A stretch of 64,000 nt of DNA from Chromatiaceae bacterium (GCA_022340805.1 JAJDNF010000030.1:1-64000), one strand, 5' to 3'; counted from the first letter of the stretch, positions 1 to 9,455 are shown. Program-made: numbers and translations. Notes: generated by a model not told the origin, from the letters alone.

Positions 1-373
1 CGGCAGGCTCTGGTAGGCCAGCGTCGTCAGCGGCACGAAGATCATGCCCATGCCGAGGCCTTGGACCATGCCGGGCCAGAGCAGCCAGCCGGGGCTTATT
101 CCAAGATGGTAACGGGTCATCGAAGGTCGTGGTGGCCGACAGGACCAGCCCAGTGCTGATCAGGTAGCGCGGGTCGAAATGGTTGATCAGGCGCGCCACC
201 ACCAGCATGCCGATCGCGCTGCCGAGCCCGCGCGGTGCCATCACCAGTCCCGTGGTGCCCGCCGGATAGCCGAGCAGCTCTTCCATCAGGATGGGTTGCA
301 GCGCAATGGTGCCGAACATGCCGAGTCTGAACGCGCACATGATCAGCGATGCGACCCGCAGGTGCGGATCGCG
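1..373 (-). pseudogene. Remnant of a DHA2 (EmrB/QacA-type) MFS drug exporter
   Basis: Read on the minus strand from about 373, the DNA encodes a peptide typical of the second half of EmrB-type 14-helix drug:proton antiporters: GYPAGTTGLVMAPRGLGSA, then a helix, then MVQGLGMGMIFVPLTTLAY running to the window edge. Two defects are visible. The first half of the protein is missing, because the DUF599 gene stop lies at 414, just upstream. The reading frame also breaks near 118-122: the frame ending LSATTTF must shift to the frame beginning MTRYHLG to keep the homology. A base-call error could explain the shift but not the missing 5' half. The 3' end lies outside the window. Confidence 0.65.
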
Positions 374-413
374 CGTCGCATGCGGGCGTCTCCTTGACGA
401 GACAGCGACAGGG

Positions 414-1049
414 TCAGTCCAGGCGGTCCATGGCGTATAGCGCGGTGCACAGGATCACGCTGCCCAGCAGCAGCCAAAGCGCGCCGAACAGCCACAATGC
501 CAACGGCACGGCGAGGTAGAAGCAACGCATGCCGAAGGTGTAGTGGTGGCCACCGCGGTCCATCATGCGCTGCACGATCGCGAGATCGCCGGCACTCTGT
601 TGTGGTTGTGGCACATTGATCTCGATGCTGACGTGGTTGTAGTAGCGGATCGCCACGGCGAAGTTGAAAAATGCCACCAGCAGCGCGGCGACGATGGCGA
701 ACAGCTTCGCGGTGAGCAGGGTCGGGTTGACCGAACCCAGAAAGTTCAATTCATGAAGCAGCTGCGGTTGCTGCGGGATGTTGGTCAGGAAATGCAGCGC
801 GCCCGAGGCGAGCAGGATAGCCGTGGTGGCCAGAAAGCTCGACGCCATGGTCCAATTGCGCAGCGTCTGCACGGCCAGGATATCGCGCCTGTCGGTCATC
901 ACCGAGCGGACCCATTCGCGCCGCTTGATCGCCGAGTAACCAATCACCGTGCGCAGTGGATTGCGCCGCACCTCGATCGCAAGCCAAAGGTAATAACCGC
1001 CGAGCAGTGCGGCGGACAGCAGTATGGCAACGAGCTCGAAGCGATTCAC
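414..1049 (-). CDS. DUF599 family integral membrane protein
   Basis: This 211-aa protein has four predicted helices (about residues 5-25, 68-88, 108-136 and 172-205). It carries the family pattern RYYNHVSIEINVP near residue 135 and a C-terminal YTFGMRCFYLAVPLALWLFG block, as in DUF599 proteins. The function of the family is unknown. I chose the GTG at 1049 because GGAGA lies about nine bases upstream and the first helix follows at once; longer in-frame versions would run into mprF. The gene starts 20 bases after mprF ends, so the two are probably co-transcribed. Confidence 0.8.
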   Translation of the reverse strand: MNRFELVAILLSAALLGGYYLWLAIEVRRNPLRTVIGYSAIKRREWVRSVMTDRRDILAVQTLRNWTMASSFLATTAILLASGALHFLTNIPQQPQLLHELNFLGSVNPTLLTAKLFAIVAALLVAFFNFAVAIRYYNHVSIEINVPQPQQSAGDLAIVQRMMDRGGHHYTFGMRCFYLAVPLALWLFGALWLLLGSVILCTALYAMDRLD

Positions 1050-1069
1050 AATCGGGGTCTCCAAAACGT

Positions 1070-3646
1070 TCAGCGGCTGAACACGCCCTTGATACCGCCC
1101 GAGATCAACGCGGTTACGTCGAGCAGCGCGGTCGGCAAGCCCAGGCCGCGCGATGCGGCGAGATACTTGGGCCGCCACTCCGGGTGAAACTTCTGCTTGT
1201 AGGCGCGCAGTCCCTCGAAGTTGTAGAAATGCTCTCCGTGGCGGAACACCAGGGTACCGAGCTGGTGCCACAGCGGTGCGAGCGGGTGTGATTCGAGGCC
1301 GGACAAGGGCGCCATGCCGAGGTTGCAGTAACGATAACCTTGGGCCGCGCCCCACAGAAACAGTTCCACGAACAGGTAGTCCATGATCCCGTTGGGCACA
1401 GCGGTGGCGTGGCGCATCAGATCGACCGAGATCTCCGTCTTGCCGTCACCGGTCCACAGGTTGCCGAACGCCACCGGCTGGCCGGCGATGTACACCAGCG
1501 CGCAGTGGCAATGCCCCAAGTAGGCCGGATCGAAGCGGCCCAGCGCAAAACCCTTCTCGCGGGTGTTTTTCGCCGCCAGCCATTCGTCCGAGATCGCACG
1601 CATCTGCGGGATCAGCGCGCTGACACGCTCGGGCGGAATGATCTTGAAGCTCGCACCCTCGCGCTGCGCACGGCGGTGGACCTGGCGCAGTTCGGCGCGC
1701 GCGCTGCCCTGCAGGGAAAAGCCCTGCAGCGGTATCAGGGCCTCTTCGCCGAGCTTCAGCAACACCATGCCCATGTCCACGTACATCGGCAGGTTCTCGG
1801 CATCGACCTGATAGAAAATCGTCCGTCCGCCGTGATGGTTGGACAGCTCCCGGAACTGCCAGGCCAGTGCCTCGCGCTCCGCCTCCGCGCCGACCGGGTC
1901 GCCCATCGCGATCCAGCTGCCGCCGCGCACCTGGTACATGATGAATGCATTGCCAGAGGGGCTGAACAGCAGCCGCTTGTCACCCACCAGCGCCAGGGTT
2001 GCGTCGCTGTGCGGTGACTGAAGAACGATCGTGGCGGCACGTTGCAGCGCGGTGGCATCCGGCAGTTGCGGCTCCGGTGCCCGCGGCTGCAGCAGGCGCA
2101 GCGAGGCATATCCGGTACCGGCCAGGATCAGCAGCAGCGAGGCGCGCAGGAAGCGTGGTGCGTCACTGGCCAGTGCGAACTGCCACCACAGCTCCTGTGC
2201 GTAGTCGATGTGCCGGTACGCGAACATTCCCAGCCACAGGCTGCCGGCCACGACCATAACGACCAACGCAGCCCAGCCCGGCGACAGGCGCAACGCCGAC
2301 AGTGATGACTGCCGATAAAAGGCCTTCCTGCCGGAATACAATGCGGCCAGCGTGAGCCCGGCGATGCAGGCCTCTTCGAAGTCAAGGCCCTTCGCCAGTG
2401 ACACCAGGGCACCGAACGCCAGCAGCCAGAAGGCCAGATGGTAGGCGGCATTGACCCTGCGTTGCAGTCCATAGGCCAGCAACATCAGTGCAAGTCCGGT
2501 CAGGCTGCCGGCCATGTGCGACAGCTCCAGCAGCGGCAGCGGCAGGAACGCGTTGAGGATCTCGAGGCGTTCGCCGAGCGCCGGGGTCGCGCCGGAGAAG
2601 ACCAGAATCGCGCCGGCAATGAACACCAGCACGGTCAGCAGCTGCGGCGCGGCGCGGCGCATCAGGACATTCACCAGGCGCAGGCCGCGGTTGATCGGGG
2701 CGCGCTGCAGGTGCGCCTCCTGCGCCATCCCGGTCAGCGCGGCGAGGCCCAGCGGCAACAGGTAGTAGACGATGCGATACGCCAACACGCCACCGAGCAG
2801 CGCATCGCGCGGCGCGTCCGGCAGCGCCAACAGCAGGACCGATTCGAACACGCCCAGTCCACCTGGCACATGACTGATGATGCCCGCACCAATCGCCAGC
2901 ACATAGATGCTCAGCAGATGCGGATAGGAGACCTGCACTTGCGCCGGCAGCAGCACATACAGCACTGCAGCTGCAAAGCCGATATCGAGCGCGGCGAAGG
3001 TGATCTGCAGCGCGGTTGTACCCGGCCCGGGCATCGCCAGCTGCCAGCCGCGCAGCTGCAAAGGTGTGCGCCGCACGGCGCCCCAGATGGCGTACAGCAG
3101 GATCATCACCAGCAGCGTGGCCCCGACGCCCTGCACCAGGGGCTGCGGCAGCCGCAGTATCTGCGTCGTCTCCGGCATCCCGAGCAGCATGATCACCCCG
3201 ATCACGAAACTCACGCCGAGGCCGAAGGTCAGCCCGACCAGTCCGATCACGGTCGCGATCTCGGCGGCCGAGAGCCCGGCCGCGCTATACAGGCGATAGC
3301 GCACCGCACCGCCCGAGAGCATCGCGACGCCGAGGTTGTGGCCGACCGCCGTCGCGACAAAGGAGGTCAGCGCAACCCCGGGGTATGCCAGCGGGCGACC
3401 GATGTGGCGCAGCGCGAGCCAGTCGTAGCCGGTCAAGGCCGCATAGCTGGCCGTGGTGAAGCCGAGTGCGACGAGCACGGCACCCCAGGGTACTGATCGC
3501 AGGTTGACCGCCACGTCGGCGAAGCGGATCCCGGCGGTCTCGCGGTGCAGGACCCATAGCGCGGTAATGAACAGGCCGAGCGCGGCCAGTGTCCATGTCA
3601 GGTGCCGCGACCATGCGGCGAGGCGGGAGAGCTGCGCTGCATCCAT
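1070..3646 (-). CDS. mprF: Bifunctional lysyl-phosphatidylglycerol flippase/synthetase MprF
   Basis: MprF moves an amino acid, usually lysine, from aminoacyl-tRNA to phosphatidylglycerol at the inner membrane and flips the product. This lowers surface negative charge and protects against cationic peptides. The 858-aa protein has the expected build: a long polytopic N-terminal flippase part (to about residue 510, with the GIISHVPGGLGVFESVLLL segment) and a soluble C-terminal DUF2156 synthetase domain (about 540-840, with EKGFALGRFD and YCNLGMAPLSG). I prefer the ATG at 3646, which has AGGG eight bases upstream; an in-frame ATG at 3679 lacks a visible ribosome site. Substrate (Lys or Ala) cannot be told from sequence alone. 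Confidence 0.88.
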   Translation of the reverse strand: MDAAQLSRLAAWSRHLTWTLAALGLFITALWVLHRETAGIRFADVAVNLRSVPWGAVLVALGFTTASYAALTGYDWLALRHIGRPLAYPGVALTSFVATAVGHNLGVAMLSGGAVRYRLYSAAGLSAAEIATVIGLVGLTFGLGVSFVIGVIMLLGMPETTQILRLPQPLVQGVGATLLVMILLYAIWGAVRRTPLQLRGWQLAMPGPGTTALQITFAALDIGFAAAVLYVLLPAQVQVSYPHLLSIYVLAIGAGIISHVPGGLGVFESVLLLALPDAPRDALLGGVLAYRIVYYLLPLGLAALTGMAQEAHLQRAPINRGLRLVNVLMRRAAPQLLTVLVFIAGAILVFSGATPALGERLEILNAFLPLPLLELSHMAGSLTGLALMLLAYGLQRRVNAAYHLAFWLLAFGALVSLAKGLDFEEACIAGLTLAALYSGRKAFYRQSSLSALRLSPGWAALVVMVVAGSLWLGMFAYRHIDYAQELWWQFALASDAPRFLRASLLLILAGTGYASLRLLQPRAPEPQLPDATALQRAATIVLQSPHSDATLALVGDKRLLFSPSGNAFIMYQVRGGSWIAMGDPVGAEAEREALAWQFRELSNHHGGRTIFYQVDAENLPMYVDMGMVLLKLGEEALIPLQGFSLQGSARAELRQVHRRAQREGASFKIIPPERVSALIPQMRAISDEWLAAKNTREKGFALGRFDPAYLGHCHCALVYIAGQPVAFGNLWTGDGKTEISVDLMRHATAVPNGIMDYLFVELFLWGAAQGYRYCNLGMAPLSGLESHPLAPLWHQLGTLVFRHGEHFYNFEGLRAYKQKFHPEWRPKYLAASRGLGLPTALLDVTALISGGIKGVFSR

Positions 3647-3778
3647 ATCCGGCACCCTAGCCGAAGCCTTTGACTGCATACAAGGTGTGTTGTGGAGTGG
3701 CCGGTGCGATACGCTGCGCTATCGCACCCTACACATGGTCACAATGATCTGGTGGTGAGCATGGCGCAGCCTGCGCGG

Positions 3779-6700
3779 CTATTCGCCGGCGCTTTCCATC
3801 GCGCGATCCGGTCCCTTCTCAAGCGCCCGCTGTGCGTTGTGGTCACGCGCCAGCAGCAGGTACACGGCCGGCACCACGAACAACGTGAACAGCGTGCCGA
3901 TGCCGAGCCCGGTGGTGATCACCAGGCCGATATCGAAGCGGCTGACTGCGCCCGGCCCACTCGCCGTGAGCAGCGGCACCATCGCGACCAGCATCGCCAC
4001 CGTGGTCATCAGGATCGGGCGCAGACGGATGGTCGCGGCGCGTTCGATCGCGGCGCGCTTGTCCAGGCCCTCTTTTATCTGCACCTGGTTGGCAAACTCG
4101 ACGATCAGGATGCCGTTCTTCGCGATCAGGCCGATCAGCGTTATCAGGCCGACCTGGGTATAGATGTTGACTGTCGCAAAGCCCAGGGTCAGGAAGGCCA
4201 GCGCCCCGGCGATCGACATCGGCACCGAGACCAGGATGATCAGCGGGTCGCGCCAGCTCTCGAACTGCGCGGCCAGCACCAGGTAGATCACCAGCAGCGA
4301 CATAAAGAAGGTGAGCACCAGCGCACTGCCCTGCTGGGCGAATTGGCGTGTGCCGCCGGTATAGTCGAAGGTGAAACCGAACGGGAATTCCTCGCCTGCG
4401 ATCTGCTCCATCGCTGCCATTGCCTGCCCTTCGGACACGCCCGGCGCCATCAGGCCCTCGATCGTGACCGAGTTGAGCTGCTGAAACTGCGAACGCGTAC
4501 TTGGTTCAACGGTCCGTTCGATGCGCACCAGCGACGACAACGGCACCTGCGTGCCTGCCGAGCCGCGCAGGTAAAGGTTGCCGAGCATCTCCGGCGTGAG
4601 CCGGTAGATGCGCTCGGCCTGCGGGATGACCTTGTAGCTGCGCCCCTCGAGGCTGAAGCGGTTGACGTCGTTTCCGCCGAGCAGCGTGGCGAGATTGCTG
4701 CCAATGTCCGCCATCGAGATACCGAGATCCCCGGCGCGGTCGCGATCGATCACCAGGATCGCCTTGGGCCGCGAGAATTCGACCGACTTGCGCAGGAACA
4801 GGAACTGCCCGCTGGCCATGCCGCGCGCGATCAGCTGGTCGGCGACCTGGTCCATGTCGCGGAAGTCGCTGTCACTCTGCATCACGAACTGGAACGGCAG
4901 GCCACTGCTGCCGGGCAGGCTGGGGCGCGGGAACACCGCCAGCTGGAAGCCCGCAATCTGGCTGAGCAGGCCCTGAACATCGGGCAGGACCTCCATCTGC
5001 GAGCGCGCACGTTGCGCCGGCTGGGCCATCTTGAAGCCGCCGAACACCACGTTGTCCTCGCCGCCGAAGCCGAGCAGCAGGAAACTCTCCTTGTACTCGG
5101 GGACCTTTTCGAACGCCTCGATGATCTCGCGCGTATAGGCCTCGTTGTATTCCAGCGATGCCGTCTGCGGGGCGACTGCCTGGAAGAACAGGATGCTCTG
5201 GTCCTCGGTTGGCGCGAGTTCGGCCTTCGTGGTCACGAACATGAAGTAGATACTGGCCAGCACGACCAGCGCGAACAGCAGGGTCGCCGGCAGGTAGGTC
5301 AGCGCGCCCTGCAGGCGGCGCAGATAGAAACCCGACAGCCAGTCGAAGAAGTGCTCGACCGCGGTCTCGAAGCGCCCCGGGTTGCCTGCCGGGCGCAGTA
5401 CCTTGGATGCCAGCATCGGCGACAGGGTCAGTGCGACCACGCCGGAGATCAACACCGCGCCGGCCAGCGAGAACGCGAACTCGGTGAAAAGTGTACCGAC
5501 CAGTCCCCCCATGAACCCGATCGGCGCATAGACCGCGACCAGCGTAGTGGTCATCGCGATGATCGGCAGGGCGAGCTCGCGGGCACCGTCGATCGCCGCC
5601 TGATAGCGCGATTTGCCCATCTCGATATGCCGGTGCACGTTTTCGACCACGACGATCGCATCGTCGACCACCAGGCCGATCGCCAGCACCATCGCCAGCA
5701 GGGTCAGCAGGTTGATCGAAAAACCGGCCAGCAGCATCAGGAAGGCCGCGCCGACCAGCGACAGCGGCACGGCGACGCCGGGCACGATCGCCGCACGCAT
5801 CGAGCCCAGCGACAGGAAGATCACGACCAGCACGATCAGTACCGCCTCGATCAGCGTCGTGAATACCTCGTCGATAGAGTCCTGGATGAACGCGCTGGCA
5901 TCGTAGGGGATGTGTGCCTCGAGGCCCGAGGGCAGCTGGCTGCGGATGCCCGTCATCGCCTTGTGTACTTCCTTGGCGACCGTCAGCGGGTTGGCACCGG
6001 GGGCCTGCGAGACGCCGACGAAGATCGCCGGCTTGCCCTTGTACCAGGTCGCGGTCTCGTAGTCCTCCGAGCCCAGTTCGACGCGCGCGATGTCGCGCAG
6101 ACGGACCAGGGTGTCGGCGCTGGCTCGCACCACCAGGTTGCGGAAGTCCTCGACGTCGGCGACATCGGTGGTGGCCGCCAGGTCGATCACGGTGTAATCC
6201 GAGCGCGCCTGGCCGATGCCGGACAGGTAGTTGTTGGCGCGCAGCACGTCGGCCACGCCCTGCGCGGTGACGCCGAGTGCGGCCATGCGGCGCGGGTCCA
6301 GCCAGACCCGCATCGCGAATGTCTTGTTGCCGATCAGTTCGGCCTTGGCGACGCCGGGCAGGGCCTGCAGCTTGGGCTGCACTACGCGCAGCAGGTAGTC
6401 GTTGATCTGCGAGGCCTGCATCTGCTCGCTGTAAAAGGCCATGTACATCAGGGCGGTGCGATCGCCGGTCTGCGAGCTGATCACCGGGTCCTGGGCGTCG
6501 GCGGGCAGCACGTTGCGGCGGCTGGCCACCTTGGCCTGAATCTCGGCCACCGCGTCGTTGGGCGGGTAGTTCAGGCGCATGTGCGCCTCGATCACCGACT
6601 GGCCCTGGCGGCTGACCGAGGACAGGTAGTCGATACCCTGGGCCTCGGCGATCGCCTGCTGCAGCGGCGTGGTGATGAAGCCCTTGATCAGCTCGCTGCT

Positions 6701-6862
6701 GGCCCCCGGGTAAGAGGTGCTGATGGTGATCACGGTATCCTGCGTCTCGGGGTACTGGCGTACGTCGAGCGAGGTGATCGCGCGCAGGCCGACGACCACG
6801 ATCAACAGGCTGATGACGCTGGCCAGGACCGGGCGCTGGATATAGACGTCGGTGAATTTCAT
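3779..6862 (-). CDS. RND (HAE1) multidrug efflux permease, AcrB/MexB-like
   Basis: This is the inner-membrane proton-driven pump of a tripartite efflux system. The 1027-aa length, the first helix near residues 10-29, the two large periplasmic loops, and the second 6-helix half match HAE1 permeases. The proton-relay Asp pair is present at D400-D401 (GLVVDDAIVVVEN). The start overlaps the adaptor stop in an ATGA junction, so the two are translationally coupled. No outer-membrane TolC-like channel gene is adjacent, so an unlinked channel is presumably used. The exact substrate range is not readable from the sequence. Confidence 0.93.
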   Translation of the reverse strand: MKFTDVYIQRPVLASVISLLIVVVGLRAITSLDVRQYPETQDTVITISTSYPGASSELIKGFITTPLQQAIAEAQGIDYLSSVSRQGQSVIEAHMRLNYPPNDAVAEIQAKVASRRNVLPADAQDPVISSQTGDRTALMYMAFYSEQMQASQINDYLLRVVQPKLQALPGVAKAELIGNKTFAMRVWLDPRRMAALGVTAQGVADVLRANNYLSGIGQARSDYTVIDLAATTDVADVEDFRNLVVRASADTLVRLRDIARVELGSEDYETATWYKGKPAIFVGVSQAPGANPLTVAKEVHKAMTGIRSQLPSGLEAHIPYDASAFIQDSIDEVFTTLIEAVLIVLVVIFLSLGSMRAAIVPGVAVPLSLVGAAFLMLLAGFSINLLTLLAMVLAIGLVVDDAIVVVENVHRHIEMGKSRYQAAIDGARELALPIIAMTTTLVAVYAPIGFMGGLVGTLFTEFAFSLAGAVLISGVVALTLSPMLASKVLRPAGNPGRFETAVEHFFDWLSGFYLRRLQGALTYLPATLLFALVVLASIYFMFVTTKAELAPTEDQSILFFQAVAPQTASLEYNEAYTREIIEAFEKVPEYKESFLLLGFGGEDNVVFGGFKMAQPAQRARSQMEVLPDVQGLLSQIAGFQLAVFPRPSLPGSSGLPFQFVMQSDSDFRDMDQVADQLIARGMASGQFLFLRKSVEFSRPKAILVIDRDRAGDLGISMADIGSNLATLLGGNDVNRFSLEGRSYKVIPQAERIYRLTPEMLGNLYLRGSAGTQVPLSSLVRIERTVEPSTRSQFQQLNSVTIEGLMAPGVSEGQAMAAMEQIAGEEFPFGFTFDYTGGTRQFAQQGSALVLTFFMSLLVIYLVLAAQFESWRDPLIILVSVPMSIAGALAFLTLGFATVNIYTQVGLITLIGLIAKNGILIVEFANQVQIKEGLDKRAAIERAATIRLRPILMTTVAMLVAMVPLLTASGPGAVSRFDIGLVITTGLGIGTLFTLFVVPAVYLLLARDHNAQRALEKGPDRAMESAGE

Positions 6863-7956
6863 GCCGCCGGCGTCCGCTGGGCCGGTGCCGGCTTGCTGTC
6901 GATCACGACCGCCTGGCCGTTGCGCAGCTTGTTGTGCCCGGCGCTGACCACCTGCTCGCCCTCCTTCAGCCCGGACAACACCGCGACCCGGCCGTCGCGC
7001 GTCGCGCCGGTCTCGATCTGCCGCCGGCTTACCACCTGTTTGCCGTCCTGTTGTTCGATAACGAATACCGAGTCGCCGTATGGGGCGTAGCTGATCGCGG
7101 TGTCGGGTACGGTCACGACCGGGTCTTCCTGCGGCAACTCGACCCGAACGTCGGCGAACATGCCGGGACGCAGCGTCTGTTCCGGGTTGCCGAGCTCGGC
7201 CCGCACGCGGAAGCTGCGGTCGCCGACGTTGACCCCCGGGTCGATCGCGGTGATGCGCCCGCTGAACACCTGCGCGGGATAGGCCTGCACGCGCACCTCG
7301 ACCTTCTGGTCGCTGCGCACGCGGGCCAGCTCGCGCTCCGGCAGGGTGAAGTCACAGAAGATCGGGTCGAGCTGCTCGAGCGGGACTATGGGCGCGCCGG
7401 GTGTGAGGTATTCGCCGAGATCGACGCGGCGGATCCCGAGCCAGCCGTCGAACGGCGCACGGATGCGTTTCTTGCCGATCAGCGCCTGTTGCGCGGCCAC
7501 CTGCGCCTCGGCACTGTCGAGCATCGCGCGTGCCTCGTCATAGTCCGACTTGGACACGGACTTGTCCTTGACCAGTTTGGCGACGCGATCGAATTTCAGT
7601 CTGGCCAGCGTGCGTTCGGCCAGCAGCCCCTGCAGCGCGGCGTCGTCGGTGCGGTCGTCCAGTTCGAGCAGCAGTTCGCCCTGCTTGACCTGGCCGCCCG
7701 ATTTGAAATGGATCGCACTGACCTGGCCGCCGACCTCGCTGTTCACATCGATCCCGGCCACTGACGACAGGCTGCCCACCACCTGCAGGAAGGGCTGCCA
7801 GGTCTCGTGCTGCGCTGCGGCGGCGGCAATCACTGCCGGTGGCGGGCCGCCGGCCTGCGCCGCGGCCATCTGTTGTGCGGTGTGCAGTTTCCAGCCGAAG
7901 ATCCCGCCGAACACGCCGGCGAGCAGCAGGATGACCAGGGTGATGCGGACCAGCAT
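6859..7956 (-). CDS. RND efflux periplasmic adaptor (membrane fusion protein)
   Basis: The adaptor bridges the RND permease and an outer-membrane channel. The 365-aa protein begins with one hydrophobic anchor (LVILLLAGVFGGIFGWKL) and has no lipobox, so it is likely membrane-anchored. A lipoyl/barrel-sandwich half (GQVSAIHFKSGGQVKQGELLLELDD) is followed by a short helical hairpin with many Ala/Lys, then the second lipoyl half (KRIRAPFDGWLGIRRVDLGEYL) and beta-barrel. GAGGAA precedes the ATG by about eight bases. It is the first gene of the efflux operon, facing the TetR gene. Confidence 0.92.
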   Translation of the reverse strand: MLVRITLVILLLAGVFGGIFGWKLHTAQQMAAAQAGGPPPAVIAAAAAQHETWQPFLQVVGSLSSVAGIDVNSEVGGQVSAIHFKSGGQVKQGELLLELDDRTDDAALQGLLAERTLARLKFDRVAKLVKDKSVSKSDYDEARAMLDSAEAQVAAQQALIGKKRIRAPFDGWLGIRRVDLGEYLTPGAPIVPLEQLDPIFCDFTLPERELARVRSDQKVEVRVQAYPAQVFSGRITAIDPGVNVGDRSFRVRAELGNPEQTLRPGMFADVRVELPQEDPVVTVPDTAISYAPYGDSVFVIEQQDGKQVVSRRQIETGATRDGRVAVLSGLKEGEQVVSAGHNKLRNGQAVVIDSKPAPAQRTPAA

Positions 7957-8056
7957 GCGGAATTCCTCGCCAACGGGCGTCGAGCGCGCATTTTCTCCGA
8001 TCGCAACGGAGCTGCAAACGCAGCACGCACCGGGTTGTCAGAAAAGTAAACTCGAC

Positions 8057-8077
8057 GGTGTAGTATAAGGCCACACC
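8057..8077. promoter_or_regulatory. Candidate TetR operator (inverted repeat)
   Basis: GGTGT and ACACC form 5-bp arms separated by 11 bases in the tetR-efflux intergenic region. The repeat covers the predicted -10 of the efflux promoter, which is where a TetR-family repressor would be expected to bind. A second pair with the same geometry (CGACC/GGTCG, 8103-8123) lies nearer tetR. Arms are short, so chance cannot be excluded. Confidence 0.35.
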
Positions 8078-8089
8078 AACCGCGGTAAA
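8062..8089 (-). promoter_or_regulatory. Predicted sigma-70 promoter of the RND efflux operon
   Basis: On the minus strand a -35-like TTTACC (8084-8089) and a -10 TATACT (8062-8067) are separated by 16 bases and point toward the adaptor gene about 105 bases downstream. The -10 is close to consensus and the -35 is weaker. Confidence 0.5.
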
Positions 8090-8156
8090 CATTAAAATCA
8101 ATCGACCGAGTACATTCAGGTCGGCGATGCAGGCGCACCGTCGGCCAAAGGCAGAT

Positions 8157-8777
8157 ATGTCGACACCGTCCCGCAGCGAACAGAAACGGGCGGCCATCCT
8201 CGCGGCCGCGCTCACCGAGTTCGAGGCGCGCAGCTATCGTGACACCAGCATGGATCGCATCGCCGCGACCGCGCAGGTGTCCAAGCGAACCGTGTATAAC
8301 CACTTCGCCAGCAAGCAGGCGCTGTTCGATGCGATCGCCGGCAATCTGATCGAGCGTGTCCAGCATGTCAGCGACCGCCCCTACGACCCGGCCCGGTCGC
8401 CCGCGGAGCAACTGCGCGAGATCGGCGAACAGGTGCTCGACATGCTTGCCACGCCGTCTTTCCTGAGCCTCGCCAGGGTCACGCTGGTCGAGTTCATCCG
8501 CTCGCCGGCACTGGCCAAGAAGACCTATGCACTGTTCCGCGAGCGCCAGACCGGCTTGGCCGACTGGCTGGGCGCGGCCGCGCGGGATGCGCGCCTCGCG
8601 GTAGACGACCCGATCTGGGCCGCAGACCAGTTCCTTGGCCTGATCCACGCGTTCGCCCTATGGCCGCAGATCCTCGGCGGCCAGTCGGTGCCGGATGCGG
8701 CCGCGCGGGCTCACATCCTGGACAGCGCGGTGGCTATGTTCCTTGGCCATTACCGGACCGGGCCGGACGCTCGCTGA
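8157..8777 (+). CDS. TetR/AcrR family transcriptional repressor
   Basis: The 206-aa protein has the TetR N-terminal helix-turn-helix: REQ-type start, FEARSYRDTSMDRIAATAQV, then SKRTVYNHFASKQALFDAI, which is the recognition helix and its signature. The C-terminal part is an all-helical ligand domain with the AefR-like pattern LARVTLVEFIRSP. The ATG at 8157 is chosen because AAAGG lies just upstream; an ATG at 8127 would add ten residues. It is divergent from the RND pump operon and is most likely its local ligand-responsive repressor. Confidence 0.88.
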   Translation: MSTPSRSEQKRAAILAAALTEFEARSYRDTSMDRIAATAQVSKRTVYNHFASKQALFDAIAGNLIERVQHVSDRPYDPARSPAEQLREIGEQVLDMLATPSFLSLARVTLVEFIRSPALAKKTYALFRERQTGLADWLGAAARDARLAVDDPIWAADQFLGLIHAFALWPQILGGQSVPDAAARAHILDSAVAMFLGHYRTGPDAR

Positions 8778-8875
8778 GCGCTGCGCTCGGCGCCAGATCA
8801 AGCCAATCGAGCGATGTTGGTGACCGCGCGCCGGCAGCCCCCTACACTTGTACTTCGGCGGTCGGGGAACACATC

Positions 8876-9301
8876 TTGATCAACTTGCTGATAATCAACG
8901 GAATGGTGGTGGCACTGGCGGTCCTTATCCACTACGAATTCCTGCGCCGGGTATCGGCAGCGATACCGGGCATGTCCATCAAGCACCGTTATCGCATCCT
9001 GTTCGGTGTCTACATGGCGCTGATTGCGCACACCGCCGAGATCTGGTTCTTCGGTCTCACCTATTACCTGCTGAACCAGCACGCGGAATGGGGCCACCTC
9101 GGCGGCAACTTCGACGGCTCGCTGATGGACTGCGTGTATTTCTCTTTCACTACCTTCACCACGCTCGGCTTCGGCGACATCGAGCCGTTCGGCGGGCTGC
9201 GCTTCCTGGTCGGCCTGGAGTCGTTGACCGGACTCGTACTGATCACCTGGAGCGCCTCGTTCCTGTTCTTCGAGATGCAAAGGCACTGGGACCGGCGTTG
9301 A
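8876..9301 (+). CDS. Small potassium-channel-like membrane protein
   Basis: The 141-aa protein has an N-terminal helix (about residues 2-20), a second helix (about 38-58), a pore loop with TFTTLGFGDIEP (about 92-103), and a final helix (about 108-130). The GFGD filter in place of GYGD and the short cytoplasmic tail match small bacterial ion-channel (Ion_trans_2) proteins. No RCK or ligand domain is present. The start is uncertain: TTG at 8876 follows GGGGAAC, and the next in-frame ATG is at 8902. It stands alone between tetR and pilU. Confidence 0.72.
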   Translation: MINLLIINGMVVALAVLIHYEFLRRVSAAIPGMSIKHRYRILFGVYMALIAHTAEIWFFGLTYYLLNQHAEWGHLGGNFDGSLMDCVYFSFTTFTTLGFGDIEPFGGLRFLVGLESLTGLVLITWSASFLFFEMQRHWDRR

Positions 9302-9455
9302 CGACGGGCCGCGGCGCCGCTGAACCGCGGCGCGCCCGCGGCCCAGGCGAGTGGTCCTTTGGCCAGCCCGACTGCCCGCTGCTACCCGTCCGGGCGCAGT
9401 GGGCATGCGTTTATTTCGCAGGATCCCCGCCGACCGCAAAGTTTTGTGTGGATTC

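Noticed and set aside
3692-7090. Very long plus-strand open frame opposite the RND pump
   Set aside because: It lies antisense to a clear gene pair, has shadow-like composition rich in Arg, Gln, His and Asp, and shows no domain.
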